Shown here in pieces: positions 33,542 to 41,447 of a DNA stretch of 61,528 bases. The translations under genes and the position numbers were made by a program. Below the pieces are notes generated by a model that worked only from the letters and a program-made list of their open reading frames with translations, was not told the DNA's origin and made no database searches. This stretch comes from Sulfurimonas sp. (GTDB lineage Bacteria > Campylobacterota > Campylobacteria > Campylobacterales > Sulfurimonadaceae): positions 1 through 61,528 of the forward strand of contig NZ_JAQVKA010000003.1 in NCBI RefSeq assembly GCF_028694895.1. The letters run 5' to 3'. Position 1 is the first letter of the stretch. Every line of letters begins with the position of its first letter.

Positions 33542-34009
33542 TTAAATTTTCTTCTTTTGAACAACAATCGTTTTACAGATAATATCATGCAGAGCTTTTT
33601 TGTCTCTTCTATAAAAAGGTATAAAAAGTCCTAAAATAGTTGAAGCTGTTACTAAAAATAGAAAAAATCTCAAAATTGCTCTAAAAAATCCAATATTTTC
33701 ACCACTTCTATCATCAAGAACTTTAATCTCATATGCTTTTTTTCCTGGTGTCTGGCCAAATTTACTCAAAAGCAGCGCATATATAAGGCCATAAAGTATA
33801 ACTCCTGCAAATGGCGCTAATTGCGATGATTGAAACTCCTCTTTTCCATTCATAACAACATAAGTGATTATATAAAGTATAGGCGCGTAAATCATAAACA
33901 TATCTGTTATAAAAGCTTTTACTCTACTACTATAAGTCGCATAGATATATCTTGGACGCTCTTTAATGTCTTCTTTTTTTTGTCTGTTTTTAATGTTTCT
34001 AAATCTCAT
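33542..34009 (-). CDS. RDD family membrane protein
   Basis: A 155-residue inner-membrane protein with three helices (about 38-58, 68-85, 115-135). The family signature is seen as VKAFITDMFMIY near the first helix, TPGKKAYEIKVLD in the middle loop and a late RRDKKALHDIICKTIVV. RDD proteins are of varied or unknown function; some affect ion homeostasis. No ribosome site precedes the ATG at 34009; instead an extended -10 ends 6 bases before it, suggesting a leaderless message. Confidence 0.85.
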   Translation of the reverse strand: MRFRNIKNRQKKEDIKERPRYIYATYSSRVKAFITDMFMIYAPILYIITYVVMNGKEEFQSSQLAPFAGVILYGLIYALLLSKFGQTPGKKAYEIKVLDDRSGENIGFFRAILRFFLFLVTASTILGLFIPFYRRDKKALHDIICKTIVVQKKKI

Positions 34010-34015
34010 ATGGCA

Positions 34016-34024
34016 ATTATAACA
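34016..34024 (-). promoter_or_regulatory. Extended -10 promoter abutting the RDD start codon
   Basis: On the minus strand TG-T-TATAAT, then TGCCAT, then ATG. Only 6 bases separate the -10 hexamer from the start codon, so transcription should begin at or next to the A of the ATG. Confidence 0.6.
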
Positions 34025-34116
34025 GATTCAAAAAGTATTTTATTTGTTTATAGTGTGTCAAAAAAGAACAGTTAGTAGAATAAATAACAAAAAGTTAACA
34101 AATCATCCAAAATGCA

Positions 34117-34122
34117 TATAAT
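34117..34122 (+). promoter_or_regulatory. Candidate -10 box for the porin gene
   Basis: TATAAT, 110 bases before the porin ATG, giving a leader of about 100 bases. Other possible hexamers are TAGAAT at 34150 and TATAAC at 34177, so the true start site is uncertain. Confidence 0.4.
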
Positions 34123-34232
34123 TTAAACTTACTTTAAAATTTCTGGCTGTAGAATGTTCATTGTTCGAATAAATCGTATAACTTAGAGTGATATTTCACA
34201 TAAAAGTTAGCAAAAAAAACTAGGAGAGTACA

Positions 34233-35516
34233 ATGAGAAAAATGATAAAAATGTCTATGGCGGCAGTTATGATTATGGGTGTTGGTGCAGTTACTGCACA
34301 AGCAGAGGGAACAGATATCTTAACTAATATTAAAGCAAAAGGTGAAATCAGAGCTCGTTATGAGATGGTTGACCAAGACACTAAAAACAATGCAAACGCA
34401 TTTACTAACCGTTTAAGTGTTGGAATCAGTGCTGATTTATTAGGAACTGACTGGTTAAGTGCGTACGCTGAGATGACTGATGTTCGTGCATTAAACGACA
34501 ACTATAACAGTACTTCTAATGGAGAAACAACTCATGCTATTGTTGCTGATCCTAAGCAAACTCGTTTAACACAAGCATATCTTGATGTTAAATATGGCAA
34601 AACAAAATTCAGAGCTGGTCGTCAAATGATCAATCTTGATAATGAAAGATTTGTTGGTGCAGTTGGCTGGAGACAAATGCCACAAACATTTGATGCATAC
34701 ACGCTAACAGATAACTCAATTGAGAACTTAAATCTATTTGCATCTTATGTTAATCAAATAAATAGAGTATTTGATAATGATACTGGGCCATTTGCTAGAG
34801 ATTGGGAGACAAGAACTCTACTTTTAAACGCTTCATATAAGGTTATGGATGAGTTAAAAGTAACTGTTTATGACTATATGATTGGTACAGGAACAGCTGG
34901 AGGAATGGGAAGTGATACTTACGGTATAGCATTAACAGGAGATATTAAAGCTGCTGATGGTGTTAAAGTAGGTTACCGTGCTGAGTATGCAAATCAAACA
35001 GATGCAACTATGGAAAATTCAGGATTTAGTAACTCAACTAGTGATGTTGATGCAGATTACATGAACTTCCAACTTAATGCTGATGTAAGTGGTTTCTTAG
35101 TTGGAGCTCAGTATGAAGTATTAAGTGGTTCAAATGGAACTGATGGAAAGACAGCATTTGCAACACCACTCGCTACACTACACGCTCATAACGGTTTCGC
35201 TGATATGTTCTTAGCTACTCCACAAGAGGGTTTAGAGGATTTAAGTATCTGTCTTGGATATAAATCAAAAGATTTCGGTATGCTAAGAGCAACATATCAT
35301 GATTATACATCTGAAGTTGGAAGCACTGATTATGGTACTGAGCTTGACGTAACTTACTCAAGAGCTATTCCAGGTGTTAACAACCTAACTGGTCTTATAA
35401 AAGTTGCTGATTACAATGCAGATTCAGAAACTGCAACTTTAGGAACTGCTGGCGCTGCAAACTTAGACACTACAAAATTCTGGGCAATGTTAGATTATAA
35501 ATTCGCTACAAAATAG
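34233..35516 (+). CDS. Opr family outer-membrane porin
   Basis: A 427-residue outer-membrane beta-barrel protein. A signal peptide ends near AQA-EG (about residue 24). The mature part has alternating amphipathic strands, including KAKGEIRARYEM, FTNRLSVGISADLLG, LTQAYLDVKYGKTKFRAGRQ and a last strand FWAMLDYKFATK ending near an aromatic residue, as in barrels. It fits the Opr/alginate-type porins abundant in Sulfurimonas-like genomes. It should be a passive channel; specificity is unknown. Strong AT-rich leader, AGGAGAG ribosome site and a hairpin after the gene suggest a highly expressed single gene. Confidence 0.87.
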   Translation: MRKMIKMSMAAVMIMGVGAVTAQAEGTDILTNIKAKGEIRARYEMVDQDTKNNANAFTNRLSVGISADLLGTDWLSAYAEMTDVRALNDNYNSTSNGETTHAIVADPKQTRLTQAYLDVKYGKTKFRAGRQMINLDNERFVGAVGWRQMPQTFDAYTLTDNSIENLNLFASYVNQINRVFDNDTGPFARDWETRTLLLNASYKVMDELKVTVYDYMIGTGTAGGMGSDTYGIALTGDIKAADGVKVGYRAEYANQTDATMENSGFSNSTSDVDADYMNFQLNADVSGFLVGAQYEVLSGSNGTDGKTAFATPLATLHAHNGFADMFLATPQEGLEDLSICLGYKSKDFGMLRATYHDYTSEVGSTDYGTELDVTYSRAIPGVNNLTGLIKVADYNADSETATLGTAGAANLDTTKFWAMLDYKFATK

Positions 35517-35524
35517 TTAAAACT

Positions 35525-35550
35525 TTTTGCGCCTCTTTTATGGCGCAAAA
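35525..35550 (+). terminator. Hairpin after the porin gene
   Basis: TTTTGCGCC (35525-35533) and GGCGCAAAA (35542-35550) form a perfect 9-bp stem with an 8-base loop, 8 bases after the porin stop. No T tract follows, so it may act as a terminator or as a 3' stabilising stem. Confidence 0.6.
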
Positions 35551-35603
35551 GCCTCTTCATACAAAACCTCAAAACATTTAATTTACTTTTTACCTCCAAA
35601 AGA

Positions 35604-35609
35604 TATAAT
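35604..35609 (+). promoter_or_regulatory. Candidate -10 box for moaA-queE-queD
   Basis: A perfect TATAAT, 30 bases before the moaA ATG. Confidence 0.5.
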
Positions 35610-35639
35610 ACAAACATATAAAACAGTTTAGGAATTATT

Positions 35640-36605
35640 ATGCTAATAGATAGCTATGAGCGTGTTGTTGACTATCTGCGCATCTCTGTAACAGAGCGCT
35701 GCAACTTTAGATGTCAATACTGTATGCCTGAAAAACCATTTTCATGGGTTCCAAAAGAGAACCTACTTACTTTTGAAGAACTTTTTTTATTTGTCAAAGT
35801 AGCGATTGATGAGGGTATAAAAAAGATACGTATTACAGGTGGAGAACCACTTCTACGAGAAGATTTAGATAAGTTTATAAAGATGATATACGATTATGCC
35901 CCGCATATAGATTTGGCGATGACTACAAATGCTTTTTTACTTAAATCTACTGCCCAAAAGCTCCGTGATGCAGGGCTTAAACGCTTAAACGTAAGTATAG
36001 ATACACTAAAGCCAGAAGTAGCCCTTGCAATCGCTGGAAAAGATGTTTTAAAAAATGTTTTAGAAGGCGTAAATGAAGCACTCGCTGTTGGGTTAAAAGT
36101 AAAAGTAAACATGGTCCCTATGAAAAATATGAACGCTAATGAGATAGTGGATGTATTAGAGTACGCAAAAGAGCGTGGAATGACTATACGCTTTATAGAG
36201 TATATGGAAAATCAATATGCCTCAAAAGATATAAGCGGACTCAAATCAGATGAACTCCTATCTATGCTAAGAGAGCATTATGAGTTTGTTGATGAGGGTT
36301 ATGATGGTGCTTCTCCATCGCGGTATTATAAAATGAGTGATGGATATAGATTTGGGATAATCGAGCCTTATGGAGATGATTTTTGTAAGCAATGTAATCG
36401 TATTCGCTTAACTGCTGAGGGAAATCTTATACCATGTTTGTATTTTGATGAGGCACTAAGTATCGCAAAATCAATCAAAGCTGGGGATATAGTTGCTGCT
36501 TCTGAGGTTTTAAGAGAAGTTGTCAAAAATAAACCTGAGAAAAACCGTTGGGGTGCAGATGATGGCGAAATCTCTAGCAGAGCGTTTTATGAAACGGGTG
36601 GGTGA
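35640..36605 (+). CDS. moaA: GTP 3',8-cyclase
   Basis: A 321-residue radical SAM enzyme that starts molybdenum cofactor synthesis from GTP. The N-terminal cluster motif is C21-N-F-R-C25-Q-Y-C28, followed by [11 protein letters not shown]. The second cluster cysteines are in [11 protein letters not shown] and IPCLYFD. The chain ends in the ETGG tail needed for activity. Length is normal. Its TGA overlaps the next ATG (TGATG), coupling it to queE. moeA lies just beyond on the opposite strand. Confidence 0.96.
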   Translation: MLIDSYERVVDYLRISVTERCNFRCQYCMPEKPFSWVPKENLLTFEELFLFVKVAIDEGIKKIRITGGEPLLREDLDKFIKMIYDYAPHIDLAMTTNAFLLKSTAQKLRDAGLKRLNVSIDTLKPEVALAIAGKDVLKNVLEGVNEALAVGLKVKVNMVPMKNMNANEIVDVLEYAKERGMTIRFIEYMENQYASKDISGLKSDELLSMLREHYEFVDEGYDGASPSRYYKMSDGYRFGIIEPYGDDFCKQCNRIRLTAEGNLIPCLYFDEALSIAKSIKAGDIVAASEVLREVVKNKPEKNRWGADDGEISSRAFYETGG

Positions 36606-37363
36606 TGGTATATCTAGTAGAGCATTTCTATAGCATACAAGGTGAGGGGCGTTATGTTGGAACTCCTTCACTCTTCTTTCGCTTTGGCGGTTGCAATATG
36701 AGATGTGAAGGTTTTGGTTGCGAAGAGACTGCACCAAATGGAGAAAAAATCATAGGATGTGATACTATCTATGCGGTAAACAAAGAGCACTTTTTACAAA
36801 ACTGGATTCCAATAACATCTGCAAATGAGCTTTTAAACATACTAAACTTATATGATTTGCCATTTGCTGTTGATGTTGTCTTTACTGGTGGAGAACCACT
36901 TATATATGCAAATGAGGCTCTTTTTGTAGAGTTTTTAGAGAAACTCGATGAGATGGGTCACAAAATAACTTTTGAGACAAATGGTACTTTGAGTGTTGAT
37001 TTTGAGCGATATGAAGTTTACAAAAAGTGTATATTTGCACTCTCAGTAAAACTCTCAAACTCAAATGAAGCGTTTGCAAAAAGAGTAAAAGGTGAGGTTA
37101 TCAGTACTATTGCACTAAATGCAAAAGAGGCTTTTTTTAAATTTTCAATTGATGCAGATTCAATTAATGCAGCATTAGAAGATGAAATCTTTGAGATAAC
37201 TTCATATGCATCAAAGAGTAGTGTTTATTGTATGCCTCTTGGTGGCACAAAAGAGGAAGTAGAGGCAAATACAGAGCCTTTAGTAGAGTTTTGTAAAGCA
37301 AAAGGGTACAATTTTAGCGATAGGCTCCATATACGAATATGGGATCAAAATAGAGGTGTGTAG
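36605..37363 (+). CDS. queE: 7-carboxy-7-deazaguanine synthase-like radical SAM enzyme
   Basis: A 252-residue radical SAM protein of queuosine/preQ0 synthesis, which contracts 6-carboxytetrahydropterin to 7-carboxy-7-deazaguanine. The opening FYSIQGEGRYVGTPSLFFRF and GGC are typical QueE, as are VVFTGGEPLIY and GHKITFETNGT. The cluster cysteines are unusual: C30-x3-C34, then C39, then C52 in the QueE-type GCDT context, so the third ligand is separated by an insertion. I choose ATG 36605 (overlap with moaA stop); GTG 36602 is an alternative. It overlaps queD by one base. Confidence 0.9.
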   Translation: MVYLVEHFYSIQGEGRYVGTPSLFFRFGGCNMRCEGFGCEETAPNGEKIIGCDTIYAVNKEHFLQNWIPITSANELLNILNLYDLPFAVDVVFTGGEPLIYANEALFVEFLEKLDEMGHKITFETNGTLSVDFERYEVYKKCIFALSVKLSNSNEAFAKRVKGEVISTIALNAKEAFFKFSIDADSINAALEDEIFEITSYASKSSVYCMPLGGTKEEVEANTEPLVEFCKAKGYNFSDRLHIRIWDQNRGV

Positions 37364-37944
37364 TGATAATAAGAAAACTTTTTAAATTTGAAAATGCGCA
37401 TGTGGTTAGAGGGTGCTCCACGCTTAGATGCAGAAGTTCAATTCATGGACACTCATATAAAATAGAGCTTCTCTTTGAATCAAACTTCTTAGACAATGGA
37501 CAGATGGTTTATGACTTTGGGCTTATGAAGCAAAATATGAAAGCAATCATTGATAGCTTTGATCACGCTATCACCATTTGGGATGAAGATGACAAAGAGT
37601 ACATATCTTCAATGCAAAAACACTCAGCAAGATGGGTGCTTATACCTCTCTCACCATCAGCAGAACAGTTCTCAAGACTCTTTTTTGTGCTAATGGATAA
37701 GCTTTTATCACTTACAACTTCAGTAAATGGAGAAAAAGAGGTAAAGCTACACAGCGTGATAGTACATGAGACAGACACAGGCTATGCACAGGCATTTGAA
37801 GAGGACGCTTACTCAAAAAATATGGGTATTATAAACTTAGATGAGATTATATTTAGTGACGCTATAAAAGATGACTGGGTAGATAGTGACTTTTGGGATA
37901 AGATAAAAAGAGGTGAGAGGTTTTTAAACCCCACAACTGTTTAA
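37363..37944 (+). CDS. queD: 6-carboxytetrahydropterin synthase-like protein
   Basis: A 193-residue member of the 6-pyruvoyl-tetrahydropterin synthase family that makes the QueE substrate from dihydroneopterin triphosphate. Zinc histidines are in FENAHVV (H13) and IHGHSY (H28, H30), a cysteine (C23) precedes them, and DHAITIW and HETDTGYA supply the remaining active-site residues. The cysteine-to-HGH spacing is one residue longer than in E. coli, and the protein is about 70 residues longer, with an insertion in the middle. The start is GTG at 37363, overlapping the queE stop. The 3' end overlaps moeA on the other strand by 21 bases. Confidence 0.88.
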   Translation: MIIRKLFKFENAHVVRGCSTLRCRSSIHGHSYKIELLFESNFLDNGQMVYDFGLMKQNMKAIIDSFDHAITIWDEDDKEYISSMQKHSARWVLIPLSPSAEQFSRLFFVLMDKLLSLTTSVNGEKEVKLHSVIVHETDTGYAQAFEEDAYSKNMGIINLDEIIFSDAIKDDWVDSDFWDKIKRGERFLNPTTV

Positions 37945-37946
37945 AA
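37922..37946. terminator. Inverted repeat within overlapping ends of queD and moeA
   Basis: TTTTAAAC (37922-37929) and GTTTAAAA (37939-37946) are perfect inverted 8-mers with a 9-base loop. The moeA stop (37924-37926, reverse strand) is in one arm and the queD stop (37942-37944) in the other. A shared bidirectional end signal is inferred. Confidence 0.45.
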
Positions 37947-39150
37947 GCTCTTTTTGCTCTTTTGAGTTAAAACTAAATCTTGTAGATATTATCTTAACAC
38001 TGCTACCTTTTTTTAGCATCTCACACTTTTCATCAACAATGATAAACGCGTTTGATAGAGCTAATGGCATTATCATACCAGGTGAATAACTTGCATATAG
38101 TTTGAATGAAGAGCCATCAAAAAATCCAGGCATCACAGCTCTTTTGCCACTTTTTATAGCATAATCATCTGCTATCTTAGTCTCAATTGCACAGATATAT
38201 TTTGCCTCATCCCCGCTAAGCGCTAAAATGATACTTTGCGCAAAGATTTCAAAGTTTAGTGCAGCTGCAAGTGGGTTTCCAGGAAGATTTAAAACAAGCG
38301 TATCTTTTATCCTACCAAATGTTGTAGGTTTCCCCGGTTTTATATCTATTTTATCAAAATAAATCTCATACCCAAAAGCGCCAAAAGCCTCTTTTGTAAA
38401 ATCAGCTTCTCCTACGCTTACACCGCCTGAAGTGATTATAAGATCGCTATCAAGAGCACTTTTTATATGTTCATGTATGTCTTCAAGAGTGTCCACCGCT
38501 GTTCCTATAAAGTCAACATCGCATCCAAGCTCCTCAGCTCTTGCAAAAAATGTAGGGCTGTTTGTATTGTAGAGCTGATGTGCTTCAACACTCTCAAAGT
38601 GCATCTTTAGCTCATTTCCAGATGCAAAAATAGCCACTTTTGGCTTTTTATATACTTTTATATGGCTAATACCTTGAGATGCTAGAAGTGTTACATGGTG
38701 CGCAAATATCTTCTCCCCTTTGTGAAGTAGAGTAGAGCCACTTTTTATATCCTCAGCGCATAAGCGAATATTGCTCCCTTTTTTAACTTTATCCATCATA
38801 GTTATAGTGTTATCAAGACTCTGTACTCTCTCAAAAGCTACAACACTATCACTTCCTTTAGGGATTTTTGCACCAGTCATTATTTTGATGGCAAACCCGC
38901 TCTCTAACTCTTCAATCGAGTTATCACCTGCAAAAATTGTATGCTTTACTTTTAGGCTCATCTGCGCATCATCAGCTTTTATAGCATATCCATCCATAGC
39001 TGAATTATCATATGAAGGAAGATTGTGCAGAGCTATCACATCTTGTGCTAGAACATATCCAAGAGCATTCTCAATAGGTATGATTTTTAGTGATTTTGGT
39101 ACAGTGTGTTTGTAGATAAGTTGTAGTGCTTCTTCTATTGAGGTAGCCAT
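37924..39150 (-). CDS. moeA: Molybdopterin molybdenumtransferase MoeA
   Basis: A 408-residue enzyme that inserts molybdenum into adenylylated molybdopterin. NLPSYDNSAMDGYA, IMTGAKIPKGSDSVVAFE, GDDV-type ASGNEL, the central MoCF-binding domain with ITSGGVSVGEADF, FDKIDIKPGKPTTFG and LNLPGNPLAAALNF are all present. The start is placed at ATG 39150 (MATSIEEAL), preceded by AGAAGAA; the frame is open further upstream, but that part is a shadow of the neighbouring membrane gene. It faces the queD gene with overlapping ends. Confidence 0.95.
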   Translation of the reverse strand: MATSIEEALQLIYKHTVPKSLKIIPIENALGYVLAQDVIALHNLPSYDNSAMDGYAIKADDAQMSLKVKHTIFAGDNSIEELESGFAIKIMTGAKIPKGSDSVVAFERVQSLDNTITMMDKVKKGSNIRLCAEDIKSGSTLLHKGEKIFAHHVTLLASQGISHIKVYKKPKVAIFASGNELKMHFESVEAHQLYNTNSPTFFARAEELGCDVDFIGTAVDTLEDIHEHIKSALDSDLIITSGGVSVGEADFTKEAFGAFGYEIYFDKIDIKPGKPTTFGRIKDTLVLNLPGNPLAAALNFEIFAQSIILALSGDEAKYICAIETKIADDYAIKSGKRAVMPGFFDGSSFKLYASYSPGMIMPLALSNAFIIVDEKCEMLKKGSSVKIISTRFSFNSKEQKELLNSCGV

Positions 39151-39175
39151 ATTTCTTCTTTTTGCATTTTTATTG

Positions 39176-39181
39176 TAACAT
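39176..39181 (+). promoter_or_regulatory. Possible -10 box 6 bases before an ATG
   Basis: TAACAT, then TTCGGC, then ATG at 39188. Only four of six bases match TATAAT, but the spacing equals that of the stronger cases at 34016 and 41436, and no ribosome site is visible. Confidence 0.3.
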
Positions 39182-39187
39182 TTCGGC

Positions 39188-39595
39188 ATGAATGAAATGT
39201 ATGATATGAGTATTGTAACACATAACTGGGGTGTTATGGCGGTTTTGGCTGTGATTTTTATAAATATTTTAATGCTCTTTGGTATAAAAAGCAGCGCAAA
39301 ATACACAAGAGCCAACTCCCTTTTTGCACCCATTGTTGGAACTGTAATTGGTATGGTAATCTTTACTGGCGTTATTATGATGGCTTCTAAACATTTAGAT
39401 TTTACTATTGAGAACATTGCGATGATACTCTTTGCTACAATCTTTATATATCTTGAAGCAAAGCGCTCTAAAAGGCTAAAGAGAGTAAGTGTAAAAGATG
39501 AAAAGACGTTTTTAAAATATAGAGCGGAGGCGCTTAAAATCCTTCTTACAGAGATAGTAGTTGTGCTTAGCATCTCTCTTTGGATGTGGATTTGA
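39188..39595 (+). CDS. Conserved membrane protein upstream of rsmE
   Basis: A 135-residue inner-membrane protein with four hydrophobic helices (about 12-32, 45-65, 75-90, 115-134). I recognise no named family; similar small membrane proteins are found in Campylobacterota, by memory. The basic loop KRSKRLKRVSVKDEK lies between helices three and four. It overlaps the TTG start of rsmE (TTGA), so the two are translationally coupled. No ribosome site precedes it. Confidence 0.7.
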   Translation: MNEMYDMSIVTHNWGVMAVLAVIFINILMLFGIKSSAKYTRANSLFAPIVGTVIGMVIFTGVIMMASKHLDFTIENIAMILFATIFIYLEAKRSKRLKRVSVKDEKTFLKYRAEALKILLTEIVVVLSISLWMWI

Positions 39596-40263
39596 TATAT
39601 ATACTTGATGATGAAGCAGGTAAAGAAACACTTCACGTAAGGGCTGAGTTATATAAATATCTGATTAAAGTACGCCGTCATAAAGAGGGTGATATTTTAC
39701 ACTTCAGAGCTAGAGTTGATCTAAGACCCCTACATACTTACAAGCTAGAGAGCCTTGAGCCAAGAAGTGCCGAGCTTACTCTAATCTCTTCAGAGATAAA
39801 AGAGGTTAAAAGTTCAAAAAATCTTCATATAGGTTGGTGCACGATAGACTCAAATGCTATCGAAAAGGTTCTTCCTTCTCTTTGTGAGATAGGAGTACAG
39901 AGGATAACTTTTATCTCATGCGAGAGAAGCCAGAAAAATTTCAAACTAGATTTTAAAAGGTTTGAGCGACTGCTTGAAGCTTCAATGCAACAGAGTGGCA
40001 GAAGTAACTATATAGAGTTTGATACATGTAAAAGTGTAAAAGAGTTTATAGCAAAACACCCAGATACAAAAGTTTTTGATTTTTGTGATAACACCCTCGC
40101 AGATTATAGTGATATAAGTACAGTTCTTATTGGATGTGAGGGAGGGTTTTCGCCAAATGAGAGAGAGATTTTTAAATCTTTAGGGAGTTTTAGACTAGAT
40201 ACCCCTATGGTTTTACGCTCAGAGAGTGCGACTTTGGCAGTTGCAAGTAAAATTCTACTATAA
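39592..40263 (+). CDS. rsmE: 16S rRNA (uracil1498-N3)-methyltransferase RsmE
   Basis: A 223-residue SPOUT methyltransferase for U1498 of 16S rRNA. An N-terminal PUA-like domain (KVRRHKEGDILHF) precedes the trefoil-knot domain with ERSQKNF, MQQSGRSN, LIGCEGGFSPNEREIF and the closing LRSESATLAVASKILL. The start is set at TTG 39592, which overlaps the preceding TGA and gives MIYILDDEAG, matching the family N terminus; in-frame TTG 39580 and GTG 39586 are alternatives. Confidence 0.92.
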   Translation: MIYILDDEAGKETLHVRAELYKYLIKVRRHKEGDILHFRARVDLRPLHTYKLESLEPRSAELTLISSEIKEVKSSKNLHIGWCTIDSNAIEKVLPSLCEIGVQRITFISCERSQKNFKLDFKRFERLLEASMQQSGRSNYIEFDTCKSVKEFIAKHPDTKVFDFCDNTLADYSDISTVLIGCEGGFSPNEREIFKSLGSFRLDTPMVLRSESATLAVASKILL

Positions 40264-40292
40264 CACTTTATTTAAATTAAGATAAATCTAGT

Positions 40293-40298
40293 TATAAT
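40293..40298 (+). promoter_or_regulatory. Candidate -10 box for rpmE
   Basis: A perfect TATAAT followed by GCC. It predicts a 5' leader of about 75 bases before the rpmE ATG. Confidence 0.55.
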
Positions 40299-40309
40299 GC
40301 CACTCTTAA

Positions 40310-40374
40310 AAATCCGCCCCCATACGGATTTAAAAAATATATAGATATTCGCAAACTACCGAGTATCAAAAGGC
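40310..40374 (+). promoter_or_regulatory. Two-hairpin rpmE leader, candidate ribosomal-protein leader
   Basis: Hairpin 1: AAATCCG (40310-40316) with CGGATTT (40325-40331), loop CCCCCATA. Hairpin 2: GATATTCG (40344-40351) with CGAGTATC (40360-40367), one T-G pair, loop CAAACTAC; it ends right before the AAAAGG ribosome site. Leaders controlled by L31 are described in several other bacterial groups; a similar role here is inference. Confidence 0.45.
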
Positions 40375-40380
40375 AAAAAG

Positions 40381-40581
40381 ATGAAAAAAGATATTCACCC
40401 AAAATTAGTAGCATGTACTGTTACATGTTCATGCGGAAACAGTTTTATAACTGAAGGTCAAAAAGATGAGATGAGAATTGACATCTGTAATGAGTGTCAC
40501 CCGTTCTTTACAGGTTCTGAGAGAATGGTAGATACTGCTGGAAGAATTGACAAGTTCAAGAAGCGTTACGCTAACAACTAG
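40381..40581 (+). CDS. rpmE: Ribosomal protein L31, zinc form
   Basis: A 66-residue large-subunit protein. The zinc cysteines C16, C18, C36 and C39 match the zinc-binding L31 type, so this is not the zinc-independent paralogue made under zinc limitation. The MKKDIHP start, the CSCGNSF segment and the [24 protein letters not shown] core are canonical (split here as HPFFTG and [13 protein letters not shown]). A strong promoter and a structured leader precede it. rsmI follows 12 bases later. Confidence 0.97.
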   Translation: MKKDIHPKLVACTVTCSCGNSFITEGQKDEMRIDICNECHPFFTGSERMVDTAGRIDKFKKRYANN

Positions 40582-40593
40582 TCAAGATTTTTC

Positions 40594-41409
40594 TTGCTCA
40601 CATTAGTTCCAACCCCCATTGGAAATATAGGCGACATATCACTTAGAGCTATCGAAGCTCTAAGTAGCGCCGACACACTTCTTTGTGAAGATACAAGAGT
40701 CACAAAAAAACTTATCCAAATCCTCAAAGAGCGATACAACACCACTTTTAAAGACGAACAAAATTTCATTTCACTCCACTCCCACAATGAAAAAGAGTTT
40801 ATAGAAAAGCTCGACATATCTTTTTTTGATCAAAATATTATCTACGCTAGTGATGCAGGGATGCCTGGAATAAGCGATCCTGGACAACTTCTTGTAAAGT
40901 ATTGTCAAGAAAACAGTATAAAATACGATGTCCTCCCTGGTGCAAATGCTCTTCTTACGGCTTTTGTTGCGAGTGGATTTGTTGATACAAAAATGCTTTT
41001 TTGGGGATTTTTGCCTCATAAAGGTAAAGATAGAGAACTCTCACTCCAAGGTGCGCTAAATAGTGGGTTTACAACAATTCTTTATGAATCGCCACATAGA
41101 CTAGATAAACTCTTAAGTGAGCTTTTAACAAAAGAGCCTTCGCGAAAAATATTTTTAGCAAAAGAGCTTACTAAAAAGTATCAAAAATATTATTTTGGAA
41201 CAGCTGATGAGATTAAGAGTAAAGTTGATGAAAACTTAAGAGGCGAGTGGGTTGTAGTAATTGAGGCTTCTAAAGCTCATAATAGCTCAGCAATAAGTCA
41301 GAGTGATATTTTAGAGCTTGATTTACCAAAAAAAGTCCAAGCCAAACTAATCAGCAAAATAACTAATGAAAATACAAAAGCTTGTTACGAGAGATTGTTA
41401 CATCTCTAA
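40594..41409 (+). CDS. rsmI: 16S rRNA (cytidine1402-2'-O)-methyltransferase RsmI
   Basis: A 271-residue tetrapyrrole-methylase-fold enzyme that methylates C1402 of 16S rRNA. The family start LVPTPIGNIGDISLRAIEAL, the LLCEDTRVTKKL segment, YASDAGMPGISDPGQLLV, the VLPGANALLTAFVASG loop and LYESPHRL are all present. The start is TTG at 40594, the only in-frame start after the rpmE stop; its ribosome site is weak. Length is normal. Confidence 0.94.
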   Translation: MLTLVPTPIGNIGDISLRAIEALSSADTLLCEDTRVTKKLIQILKERYNTTFKDEQNFISLHSHNEKEFIEKLDISFFDQNIIYASDAGMPGISDPGQLLVKYCQENSIKYDVLPGANALLTAFVASGFVDTKMLFWGFLPHKGKDRELSLQGALNSGFTTILYESPHRLDKLLSELLTKEPSRKIFLAKELTKKYQKYYFGTADEIKSKVDENLRGEWVVVIEASKAHNSSAISQSDILELDLPKKVQAKLISKITNENTKACYERLLHL

Positions 41410-41435
41410 ATGTACACTATTTTAATAATTTTGGA

Positions 41436-41441
41436 TAAAAT
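41436..41441 (+). promoter_or_regulatory. -10 box 6 bases before the rlmB start
   Basis: TAAAAT (in GGATAAAAT), then ACCCAC, then ATG at 41448. The spacing places the transcription start at the ATG itself. No proper ribosome site precedes the gene. Confidence 0.5.
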
Positions 41442-41447
41442 ACCCAC

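Noticed and set aside
39151-39636. N-terminal extension of moeA
   Set aside because: It lies antisense to the conserved membrane gene and rsmE start; a good ribosome site and family-like start exist at 39150.
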